64,000 bases of DNA from Typha latifolia (taxonomy: Eukaryota; Streptophyta; Magnoliopsida; Poales; Typhaceae). This document shows positions 1 to 10,022 of the stretch, one piece after another. The notes below the pieces were generated by a model. It worked only from the letters and a program-made list of their open reading frames with translations, was not told the origin of the DNA and did not search any database. Positions within the stretch are counted from its first letter, which is position 1; each line of letters opens with the position of its first letter. Location of the stretch: the NCBI GenBank assembly GCA_019914945.1, contig CM034100.1, positions 14,829,096 through 14,893,095 on the forward strand, written 5' to 3'. Made by a program: the position numbers and the translations under genes.

Positions 1-2417
1 TTGTGGTTCGCATAACGATCAGAGGGATCGATACCTTCAAATCTTTGGGGGAATTGGACGTAGCAAAGGCGATCGCCGCCGCGATCCATCATGAAGCACA
101 TTCCCTCCCTTATGGCTTGGGAGTTGTAGATATAGTGGTCGCAGTCAAGGTTGAGGATGAAGGGGCCGTTTGACATTATTGCTGAAGCTCGGACAAGGGC
201 GTTCATGGCACCGGCCTTCTTGTTATGGTCATAACCAGAGCGCTTCTCACGGGATACGTAAACCAACATTGGCAAACGTATGTCAACATCCTTGAAGTCA
301 ATGGGTGTTCTCTCATTGCTGTTCCCACACATAAGAGCGTCACTGGGAGGCTTCAGCATCACCTGAGATAGAAAGCGTACAAAATTTTCCACCATTTGCT
401 TTTGGTTAGTCTCTCATGCATAACTCCGGTGGATAATCTAGAGAAAATGTCATCTAATTCACAGTTCTGGACTATGATATCTTGTTAAGTTTGATTCCAG
501 AATTTTGCGTATGAGTGAGATAAAGGATGAGTTGGCCATGGAGTTCATAATTTAGATATAGAGCAATGTCAAGAGATGACCTGTATGATTCCAGCATGAT
601 CACCACGAGAATGATCTGGTGACGGGTTAAACCAAGTGCCAGGCCAGTGAGTGCCATCAGCCATCCAGGTCGCTTTTGGGATCTTGACCGGCTCCGTCGG
701 CCCATCACTGGCCTTCTCTCTCTGTTGATTCATTGCCTGAATCTCCTCGCGAGCATGATACGCGTCGGAACGACGACGGATGGAATCCGGCAGGCCATTA
801 ACTCTGACCTTAAATTCATCATACTCACGCTTAATCCGTCTCCGGTCCTTAACAAAATCGGCTTTCACCTTGTTCTTGTAAGGATCTCTTCTCAAATTGA
901 AGTAGCTATCAGGATTTCTTGGCTCAATGTTATGCTTCCTGCAGAATGGCACCCATAACTTCGCAAAGTTAGCTGCTTCAGCCATTGCCTCGAATGTCAA
1001 AAGTGCACCCCCATCATCCGAGACATAGCAGGCAAGTTTCTCAACAGGGTAGTCAGTTGCAAGGATCGAAAGAATTGTATTTGCTGTGACAAGCACGGGT
1101 TCTTTCTCTGGATCAGCCGTGGAAACAAAAACATCAACGCCGGGGAGATCAGATCTTCCTGTAGGATTGTTAGGTCTGGGTGTTTCAAACTTCTCTTTCA
1201 GAACTGCGAGGTCTGTGGCGCGGTTGACAGGGTTGAGTTTCGGGAGCTGGTCCAGAATCCAAGAGAAAGCGAACCAGAGCTCGCAGATTATAGACATCGC
1301 CCAGAGCCATACCGCATCTTCGTTCTTGTGCGTGATTCTCCACGTGAGAAACAGGGCTAGGGCGATCATGCGAATGAGCACCAGGAGCCTGATGTGAGGC
1401 AAATAAAGTTATATGTTGGAATTAGAATGGATACAAATAGAGAACTTAATGGATGCATGCACGCATGCATACTGCGTACCTATATGGACTTATGACCGCC
1501 GCCGGGATCCTCAGTTTCCTCGTCAGCGGCCTCCATGGCTTACTCATCAGCTCCTTGGGATACCCATTGTCTCCGCCGCCATCATCTTCGTCACCGTTCT
1601 CATCGGGCCATATGGCATTGCCATACCCATAAGTCCCTTTAGTCTCGAAGAGCCACCGGGTGTGATCAAAATCCCCGGTCTGCGACCGACTCATCGTCGG
1701 CTGCTTCATCAAAGACATTCCCGTCTCTGCCTTCCCTGACCGAGACCGCGCCGGCAACGAGAGCGGCCCACCACTGTTCGAATTAGCCACCACCTCCTCC
1801 CACTCTGTGGTCTTATACGGCTCCTTGCAACCCGGGCAGGCCCCGCCGCTGCCCTTCACCGCGTCGGCGAAGCAATCGGTGCAAATCTTGAATTCACAGT
1901 CACAAGGGAGGATGGGATCTCCACGCTGGTTAAGGACGACCTTCGAGTCGCAGCCTTGGACGGAGCATGTAGGCGCCTTTGATCCGGCATGCTCACCGGA
2001 ATCGAACACCTATTAGTATTCAAGAAACAAGCAATTAATGATGAGTTCGTGTAGAGGCCCAAATTTATCTATATATATAATCTTAAGATTTTGTAGAAAA
2101 GATGGTGAGTTCGCATGCGCCACCTTGTCCATGAGGTGGGAGTGGGTGGCGTTGTTGAAGCCGCCGGTGAAGAGGGAGTTTGAGGAGATGGGCGGGCCGT
2201 CCATGGGTTGGTTGTCGGGGGTCATAGGGAGGTGGACTTGGTAGTCCTGGTAGTCAACGCTGCTCACCTCGCTGTCGAGGTCGTCGGGGCGGGAGAAGCT
2301 AACGAACCGACCGGAGTCGGTGCGGCGGCCGAAGACCACCGTTGGGCCCGACGGCACCGGGGGAGGCTTCCCACCGCCCATCGATCGATTCGTCTTGAGG
2401 ATGCCTTTGGACGCCAT
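1..2417 (-). CDS. CSLD: Cellulose synthase-like protein D (CSLD), 5' part of gene
   Basis: Family-2 glycosyltransferase of the CSLD clade, which makes beta-glucan/mannan-type wall polysaccharide in tip-growing or dividing cells (family knowledge). Exons read as 2417-2124, 2009-1480, 1388-581 and 362-1 (open at the window edge); phases agree and all introns are GT-AG. The start MASKGILK at 2417 was preferred over an in-frame upstream ATG because CSLDs begin MASK. Seen in order: a CSLD-type N-terminus with DDLDSE and TPDNQPMD; a RING-like zinc finger (CSVQGC, CDC, CTDC, CPGC, about 1800-1960); a first membrane helix region with [17 protein letters not shown] with the first catalytic Asp (about 1010-1030); and the DCDHY DxD motif in the last exon. 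The QxxRW motif and the C-terminal helices lie outside the window. RING plus this N-terminus fits CSLD better than CESA. Clade certain, subfamily number not. Confidence 0.95.
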
Positions 2418-3096
2418 GGAAGTGTTCGCTTGTTGGTTTCTATAAGATAGTAATATGTGATATATCACTTAAAAATCAAATCTTTCTCCAAAAATTGGTA
2501 AAGATGGTGCACCTCAGGGATCAGGGAGAGGAATCGCGAAGTAAGTATTCTTCAATAGAGCATTCTTCTCGAAAATACTGTGGATTTTTGTACGAGATGC
2601 GAGAGAGTTATGGAAGAAGAAGAAGAAGCCATCTTCAGATCCTTCATTAGCTCAGAGGAATAGGAAAGAGACGATCGAATGGACTCCTCGTAAGACGCCA
2701 AGGAGAGACGAAGCAGAGGGAAGAGGAGGAAAATATATTAATGCCTCGACCTCGATTGCTAAAATTCCATTATACCAACCAAAGTTCTTCGAATAATTCC
2801 TAAGAAGGAATTAGGGGGATTAAAAAAAAGGCCACAAACGCATTAGTACTGTCACGATATGAATCGGTCGACGGTTGACCCTTGCAGCGGGAATTAGTCG
2901 TGCTCTCAACTCTTTGCACGAAGAAGAGATCGTTGGGATCACGACGAAGGATGACATGCAGAGTGGGGTCCACGACTGGAGTTGCAGTTCTAACATTAGA
3001 TTGGATGTTTTCACTTTCAAATATTTCGATCTAAAAGTCAACCCAAACATCCATCCTCAAAGCCAAACACATTGTGAACACACACACATAAACATA
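2418..3096. other. Intergenic: CSLD leader/upstream region
   Basis: No gene seen. It holds the probable CSLD leader and promoter on the minus strand and then the flank of the first U2 unit, ending in a short CA-rich stretch at about 3078-3090. Confidence 0.5.
2731..2740 (-). promoter_or_regulatory. Possible TATA box of the CSLD gene
   Basis: On the minus strand this reads TAATATATTT, about 315 bases upstream of the CSLD start codon. Between it and the ATG the minus strand is TCTTCTTC-rich, as plant leaders often are. Position and composition are the only support. Confidence 0.3.
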
Positions 3097-3235
3097 AAAC
3101 CACGTTCAAGGCCGGATCACGATTGCATAACTTCCACGCTGTCTTCTTTCAGATGTTGAGTCGGAACAATAATTGTAGATCATTGCATTGAGATTAATGG
3201 CCTCGTAATAACTATTTTAGCCTGAGAACAATTTA

Positions 3236-3286
3236 GTCCCACATCGAGAGATTGGAGAGGCGCGGGAAGGAGATGCGGCTTTAAAG
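3236..3286 (+). promoter_or_regulatory. U2 snRNA promoter: USE and TATA, copy 1
   Basis: Plant snRNA upstream sequence element GTCCCACATCG at 3236-3246 and a TATA-like TTTAAAG at 3280-3286, 33 bases before the RNA start. The USE-to-TATA gap of about 33 bases is the spacing known for RNA polymerase II plant snRNA genes; polymerase III types are about one helical turn shorter. Confidence 0.92.
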
Positions 3287-3312
3287 TGAGAGCTTCAGGG
3301 CCTTGGAAAAGC

Positions 3313-3508
3313 ATACCTTTCTCGGCCTTTTGGCTAAGATCAAGTGTAGTATCTGTTCTTATCAGTTTAATATCTGATACGTGGGCCATCGGTCCACCAC
3401 GATATTAAATTAATTTCTTTTGGGGGAGGGCCCACTCCACGTCAGCTTGCTGGCGGGGCCCTCGAGCGTCGCCCATGCGTTGCACTACTACACGGGCCTG
3501 GCGCACCC
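3313..3508 (+). ncRNA. U2: U2 spliceosomal snRNA, copy 1
   Basis: The 5' end ATACCTTTCTCGGCCTTTTG is the plant U2 start. It continues through the branch-site recognition segment GTGTAGTATCTG, the stem IIa region and the GATATTAAATTAATTT segment before a G-rich stretch. U2 pairs with the intron branch point in the spliceosome. The Sm-site region reads AATTTCTTTTGG, so a C breaks the usual T run, in both copies. The 3' end is set from the usual plant length of about 196 nt; downstream bases resemble a 3' box only loosely. Promoter elements sit at the expected spacing, so this copy looks able to be expressed. It differs from copy 2 at three positions. Confidence 0.96.
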
Positions 3509-3530
3509 CCCTTCCAATTCTAATAACAAA

Positions 3531-4227
3531 TATTGCTAAGTTATGCTTTCGACTAATAAGAATGCAAGTAGTAACTCTTTATTAGGTCAAAACAACTGTA
3601 GCACATCAATTGTGTAGCTTTCAAATTGCTCTAGCCTATTATCTCGTCCCAATTCCAATCAATTAACCTAGACCACCACCAAGATCATAGTTCAGACAAC
3701 CAGAGAGCATCGGCATATTCCAGCGGCAACAAGAAGAAGAATCCGACAATCTTCAAAGGGCATTTGACGGCGATGTAACCTGTACAATTGGCTGCTAGAA
3801 GGTTTTCACCTTACAAAAGAAGAAGAATGAATGGTATCTTAAGTAAGCCATTACCTTAATGTCTGTATCAGTAACAGATAACAGAACAAGGCGACGGATT
3901 TAGTAACCAAATAGAGTTTCAAAAGAAGTTTGTATAACATTCCTGGAAAATGTAGGAAAGGATGTTAGAATTCCTCAAGGCATGACTACATAGAGGCCCC
4001 CCAACCCTGTTGGGAACGAGGAGTTGAAAGATAAATGCAAAAGTACAGCGTGCAATAATGATAGTAATATTAGTTGAGCGGGATATCTTACTATTACCCA
4101 GAGGACTGCATAAAATCCAAGAGCAGCATTGTCAGAAGCAGAAAATGTAAGGCAACTGGAAATTGCAAACACTAATTCTGCAGCAGAAATAAATCTCGTA
4201 TTCCTGATGGCTAGCCTTTCTATGTTA
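3531..4227. other. Intergenic between U2 copy 1 and the unidentified gene
   Basis: AT-rich, no gene seen. The part next to 4227 could be 3' untranslated sequence of the minus-strand gene that ends at 4228. Confidence 0.4.
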
Positions 4228-6831
4228 TCAAATCCTACGACAGTGGGATGATGGCGGCAGAGAAGTTGCAGCCGAATGTGTTGCCTTTTGACCTGAAATA
4301 TAAGTAATATAGTGAAACGCAAATCTCACTATTTTGAATAACCATAACTGAAGGTAAGCATTTCCTGAATCCAAAAGTGAGATAGTTCACAATTTTGTTT
4401 AGTTGTGTCCAAGTATAATTAAGGAATTGCCATCATTCCTTTTGAATATAAATAACATTGGTAATTATCAGCTCCTTTCTGACTAACAAGAGGATGAATT
4501 AGCATGGTTAGGGCGGTTTTCTCCACTCCATCTGTGTTGCGGTCTATGGTACAAAGAACATCTTCACTATGTGTACAATTGCCTCATAAAGGGACCACCT
4601 TTACTCATAGATATGAAGTATACATATGTAAACTTTTTTGGAGATTGCCAACAGAGACATTCAAGGATACTTGAACATTTGGTATGGGTAAGTGATGTGA
4701 ATGCACTAAATTCAATGATAATTTATCTTAGTGATGATCAATATCATTAATAGATCACCAAGCATCATGTGATTTAAGCAATGACAGAAGGCTCAAAATT
4801 TGTCAGTCATTCCTTTGTAAAATTAAATGAATTTATTTATCAAAGATATTGACGAATACTCATGAACCAAACATCTTTCTTTTATAAAGCAAATCAATTT
4901 CAATTCTTCAATGATTCACATGAATTCTGTCTCATGTCAAGTTGAAAATTTAGCTATAGCAACTTGAGGAAAATGGAATAGGTGAAGATAAAACTGCTCA
5001 AGTTTGGCAACTGTTAACATCTTCTGACAGCTTTCAGAAAAATAGTACAAAGTATAAAGTACGAGTCTTGATGTGGAGAAGATAAAAGCACCATCACAAA
5101 AATCAATCAGGAAAAGCCAGAAATAATAGTCCAACAAAGCTTTAAAAACATGATTAAGTCAATTACCTGAAGGCATCTTGTTGCCCAGCATTGTGGCAGA
5201 AGAATGTACATCTGTGATTCTGTCATTTGCATAATATATGTCCCCATTTTGGTTACTCATCTCACTATGTATAAGATTTAAATTCATATGATTGAACGAC
5301 TGAATAAATGGCCGTCCAAATTGGTTTGAAAAGTTTTTCTGGGAATAATATGAATGGCTGTAACCAGCATGAGTATCATGAGATGAAAGGTTGTTCTCAA
5401 AGGTTTGCTGAAAACAATGTGAATTGCCATAACCAGCATGCATATGATGATCTGTGGAGAGGCTACTCTCACCATGTGAAGAAGCTTGAAACATCTGCTC
5501 TGTTCTGTAATCAAACAAAAAGGTGAACTAGTAAAGTTAAAGAGCAAATAATTTTTAATATATCAGTCCAAATTTCTTCTGCCAAAATACAGTGAATAGC
5601 TTAACAAAATAGATAAATGAGACGCTAATTAGTGCAGCAGGTTCATTTCTCTGTGCACTATGATTTTCAGAAGAGACTGTATAGAAATTATTCTGAGGCT
5701 CATCTTTAAGGTTTTGTTGCATATCAAATAGATTTACAGTTTACATTATTATGTTGAATATTTCTAACATTCAGAATCTCAAATTCATAGAACTAAGTTA
5801 TGATATTAATAGATAATCGATGCTTGTACGCAAATTTGATATAAGAAACATAAATGTATGCATTCATGTAGATACTGTATTACAAGGTTCATCCAAGAGG
5901 TAGTGAAATCAGTAGTGATAAATGCGACTACATGTAGATGAGCCCTTCTAAGATTTGTAAGGAGGAAAAACTGAGAAACTTACTAGTGGCGGTAAAAAGG
6001 AAATAGCATGTAGTGATCCTATAAACGGACTTAGTCATTCACTGTATGCAGCCTGCAGCAAAAAGCTCAGTATACATGTTTATCAAAGAGAATTGTGTAC
6101 TTGAAGCATTCAAATGCCAAGCAAGAAAGAAAAGAAAGCAAGACAAAAACTTTGCCATATAAAAAAGTTAAAATCACTTAATCTTCATAGTGAGTCCAAT
6201 CAAAGTTTGCAGTATTATCTTTTCTTTAACTTCTGAGGTATGCCTCCAGTCAATCACATCAATGATTTCAACATTCGAAGCACAATGAAATCCAGCTGAC
6301 ATAAGAACCAGATGAGGCCAAAAACCCATATTGATAACGAAGCGGAAAACAGCCTCTTATTATAAGGATTAAGCAGCAATGGCCAATATGGAACTTTTCA
6401 TACTCAAGTCAAAATAATTTAAGCAAAAACATACATTCATATTCAGTACTAAGTGAATCTTTGGTTAGATATTCTGAATCAGCACCAACAGAAAAGATAA
6501 GTACACACAGCAATACTTGGAAGTCTAGGTCACTATGGAAAGAGAAATAATCAATGTGTTAACAGTTAAACATCATTCAGTTGCCAAGAGGAACTTATCA
6601 TTGAGAAGTGTGCACATTGCATGAAAAGCTGGCCTCAAGTGAAATTGGTCATACCTTGGATTTGATGATACATAATTCAAGGTTGTACAAATATATCTGT
6701 TATTCTGAAGTCTGCCAGCTCTGTTTGTCGGAATTGCAGCATCCGTTGTGTTGTTTAGGCGAATGCCACCACTAAACTCGGAGGATAGGAAGAAGTCTTC
6801 TGAATTATCTTTTTGCAAAAGAGTCTCGTCA
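4228..6831 (-). CDS. Unidentified gene, three 3' exons, 5' end not found
   Basis: Product not recognised. Three minus-strand segments join in frame through good splice sites: 6831-6655 (acceptor TTCTCTTCGTAG, donor AAG/GTATGA), 5504-5167 (acceptor TTTGATTACAG, donor CAG/GTAATT) and 4292-4228 (acceptor ATATTTCAG, ending in TGA). Phases match at both joins. The roughly 190-residue product is hydrophilic, rich in Ser, Asn, His and Tyr. It holds two related stretches starting HAGYGNSHCFQQTF and HAGYSHSYYSQKNF, and ends PPSSHCRRI. The first segment begins with an acceptor site, so more exons are expected upstream, but the second U2 unit starts about 140 bases further on. It may be the intact 3' end of a gene with distant 5' exons, or a fragment broken by the U2 duplication. 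Confidence 0.5.
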
Positions 6832-7110
6832 CTACGAAGAGAAAATCTCATTAAGATGTTATACCTTGGATATTGATTGCAATATTCCAAATAGAGAAAC
6901 TTTCGAAGAGATGACAAAAATCCAATCATAGCAATAAATATATATATACACACACACACACACATATACATAAACCACGTTCAAGGCCGGATCACGATTG
7001 CATAACTTCCACGCTGTCTTCTTTCAGATGTTGAGTCGGAACAATAATTGTAGATCATTGCATTGAGATTAATGACCTCATAATAACTATTTTAGCCTGA
7101 GAACAATTTA

Positions 7111-7161
7111 GTCCCACATCGAGAGATTGGAGAGACGCGGGAAGGAGATGCGGCTTTAAAG
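7111..7161 (+). promoter_or_regulatory. U2 snRNA promoter: USE and TATA, copy 2
   Basis: USE GTCCCACATCG at 7111-7121 and TTTAAAG at 7155-7161, with the same spacing as copy 1. Both elements are unchanged between the copies. Confidence 0.92.
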
Positions 7162-7187
7162 TGAGAGCTTCGGGACCTTGGAAAAGC

Positions 7188-7383
7188 ATACCTTTCTCGG
7201 CCTTTTGGCTAAGATCAAGTGTAGTATCTGTTCTTATCAGTTTAATATCTGATACGTGGGCCATCGGCCCACCACGATATTAAATTAATTTCTTTTGGGG
7301 GAGGGTCCACTCCACGTCAGCTTGCTGGCGGGGCCCTCGAGCGTCGCCCATGCGTTGCACTACTGCACGGGCCTGGCGCACCC
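7188..7383 (+). ncRNA. U2: U2 spliceosomal snRNA, copy 2
   Basis: Same structure as the copy at 3313. Of the three differences, one is GGTCC to GGCCC in the stem IIa region. Opposite GGGCC this turns a G-U pair into G-C, so pairing is kept in both. Promoter, 5' end, branch-site recognition segment and the C-interrupted Sm-like region are intact. Both copies are therefore likely functional rather than one being a decayed pseudogene. Confidence 0.96.
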
Positions 7384-7405
7384 CCCTTCCAATTCTAATA
7401 ACAAA

Positions 7406-8300
7406 AATTTCCGTGCCTTCTAGATTGTGACGTGTTCTGTTCTCTGAAATATGTAATATAAACTCAATACCTCATTAGGTTTATGATTATTAGACTTAAT
7501 GTCTCGTTTTCTATACTAACAACGAAAGTGAATAGAGATGGCCTTAATTTCTCTCATAGAACCACTAAATTAATTGGTTCCAATCTGATTACCACCAAAT
7601 CTAGGAAACTATAGTACGAATATAAGGCATAATAACTTGGTAACCAACCATAAAAATAATCTACAGCAACCTCGAGAGACTCACTACCACCACCTTTTTC
7701 TACGAGTCAACCAACCCTCCTTGTGAGGCTTTATTCTTTTCCCTTTCTTTTTATTGACTCACATAATTCTAGAACCCGTTCCTTTCACGGCTTATATTTA
7801 TACTTTAATTTCGGGGTTTTAGATAGTTTGGTTAATGCATAACATTTTTTTTTTACTTGCAAATTAACTCCGCCATTTATAAATATTACTATAACACTAT
7901 TCTCCCTAGAAAGCTTAAATGTAGTTAACATGCATAATTTTTAATTATGCATATTATTTTATCTCAAATGAGTAGATGTGATAAAGTTACTTTTACTATG
8001 GTCGGATGAACTCAATGAGCGAATTTTAGTATCTATCCTTAACAAATTAAAGAATTAGAAGAAATAGCTCATCCAATTCATTAATTTATAGAATACTAAT
8101 ATTTTCCTATCTATGCGAGTCTAAAATTGATCATATAATTTTAAAAAAAATTTATATTAAGTAGAATCATTAACTCAGACAATATTTTTTATGTTAATAT
8201 TACATATTATGAATTAGTCAGTATTCCTGTATTGTTTGTCGTTGAGACTTATTTTATACTCTTAACAACCCCGAAGGGGTCGTTAACCGACGAGCGGTAG
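7406..8300. other. Intergenic upstream of the RCD1-type gene
   Basis: Very AT-rich with no coding signal. Near 8250 a TTTTATAC string could be the TATA box of the downstream plus-strand gene. A small perfect hairpin (ACCCC-GAA-GGGGT, 8270-8282) follows. Confidence 0.4.
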
Positions 8301-8516
8301 GATCTCAAGGTCCGATGCTTTGAGATTGCGAACGCTCGTTTGGTCCGTCGGATCAGGTCTATGGCAGCGTCGTCGTCGTCGTCTCATTTGCGTTTGCCGC
8401 AAGAAACAGAGAGGGGATTTGTTCTCCTCTTCGCCATTCGCCGCCTTGTCTTCTCTCTCGTCTCGTCGACCTCCGAAATCGAGAAAAAAGGTTAAAATAG
8501 AGAGAGAGAGAGAGAG

Positions 8517-8563
8517 ATGACCCTTCTAGAAGAGAAGAAGTATTTGATCCCCGCAATACTCAG
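8517..8563 (+). promoter_or_regulatory. Possible upstream ORF in the RCD1-type leader
   Basis: After a (GA)n stretch an ATG opens a frame, MTLLEEKKYLIPAIL, that runs into a donor CAG/GTATCT at 8563/8564. If spliced to the acceptor GATACAG at 9970, the frame stops after seven more codons, before the main start at 10023. If spliced to the acceptor GTCTTCAG near 9872, it also stops upstream of the main ATG. The leader boundaries are inferred. Confidence 0.4.
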
Positions 8564-10022
8564 GTATCTATTTCCTCCTCCGATTTGTTTCATAAGGGAT
8601 CTGAGATTAGGTTGGCGGATCCGATCGATGGTGGTTTCGATCTGGTTCTTGTGTGTGATTGCGTTTTTCGAGCTCGTTCTTTTGTTCTCGCTGTTGTTTT
8701 CCTGTTGATTTGATCCGTGGCATCAATTTTGGGAGGTCTTCATTGGAATTGGGGGTTTTGATTGATATTGAATTGTGATTATCGATCATGGCGGTGGAAT
8801 GGATTTCCAGGCGGAACTCTTTTGGGATGTTAAACCTGGACAACAAAGTTGTTAAATTTTTCTGGGTTTTGATTTTTTTTTTTAAAGATGTCAATCTTAT
8901 GATGGTCTTTGTTTTTGTTGTAGAGGATTTTTGCTTATTTAGAAAGGTTAAATTAGTTTCTTGAGTCTATTTGATTTGGATTAGGTGAATGATCATGCGT
9001 TTCTCTGTTTAGCGTTCATTGTTCGTAGGATGGAATACTAGCTGCTATTGAATTTATTAATCGCGTGGTAGGTGCTGCTGATGCTGAAACGTTTGCTTCT
9101 ATTGAAGATAGGAGACTGATTGTACGACCTAGTTGCAGTAGAACACTTGTCAAAGTGTTGGATGGACCACTTACTAAAACGTTACGCTTAGGAATAGACC
9201 CACATGGATTAATTGGCCAAAGTGAAAATGATTTATAGATACTATTGTGACAAACGTAAAGCTATGCTTTTAGCTTGAAATGAGTTCCAATATGTGTGTA
9301 AAGGCCTAGTTTATTAAAGACTGGACTACCATGTCTCACATCAGTCTCCAAGGTTCAAAGGTCCTGAACTCTCTTAGGTGTTTCGCAATAGATTGAATGG
9401 ATCTTGTAAGCATGTTGGTTTTTGTGGAGAAACCTTAAATGTGGTCATCGTTGTATTTTGTGAGCTACGGAGGCATGTGGAACTGGCATATAGGCTCGAT
9501 AGTTGTCGATTAAGAGAACCCCTTGGTTAGAGCAGTGGTTCTGTTTCAACCTATACATCAAAGTTTCAGTACAAACAGTATTTTAAGATTATAGAGAAGT
9601 TAGATGTGAGAAAGTTCTCTTGTGGCCCTCTTTTTTGTGTCAGTTGAGGTAATGCTGTCTCTTAACAGGAATTGAGGTTTTCACAGTAATAATAGAAGTG
9701 ATTGGTGTGTCTATGTTTTTTTTTTCTCCTTTTGAAAAATAGAGAATGATGTTTATTTAGTAATGTTCCTTTATTGAAGTGTTGTGTTCACCTGCATGCT
9801 ATTCTTATAGACTTTCTTGTTAAATCATTTCACTACATTGTTATATTAAATATTGTGCTTATTGTCTTCAGGGTCAACTTGCTGATTGACGTTCCTGACA
9901 TGAATCTTTTTTCTGTATTACATCATGATCAGAATTTGTAAATTAAAATTAGTGAAGTTCGTGGATACAGGTCTGTTAACATAATTAGTTAGTGTTAGTA
10001 TTAACTTCTGTGTATAAAATAA

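Larger units (their letters stand above)
3097..3530 (+). repeat. U2 duplication unit, copy 1
   Basis: Aligns without a gap, at a constant offset of 3875 bases, to 6972-7405. By eye I count about 8 mismatches in 434 bases: five upstream of the RNA start and three inside U2. The unit carries about 215 bases of upstream DNA, the U2 promoter, the RNA gene and about 20 bases of 3' flank. Both copies have CA-rich DNA just outside their 5' edge. Confidence 0.95.
6972..7405 (+). repeat. U2 duplication unit, copy 2
   Basis: Second copy of the 3097-3530 unit in the same orientation, with no indel by eye. Immediately upstream (about 6938-6970) lies a TA/CA microsatellite. Homology ends abruptly after TAATAACAAA at 7405. 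Confidence 0.95.

Noticed and set aside
4093..4292. Alternative hydrophobic reading of the last exon of the unidentified gene
   Set aside because: Phase from the preceding exon selects another frame, which ends at the TGA at 4228.
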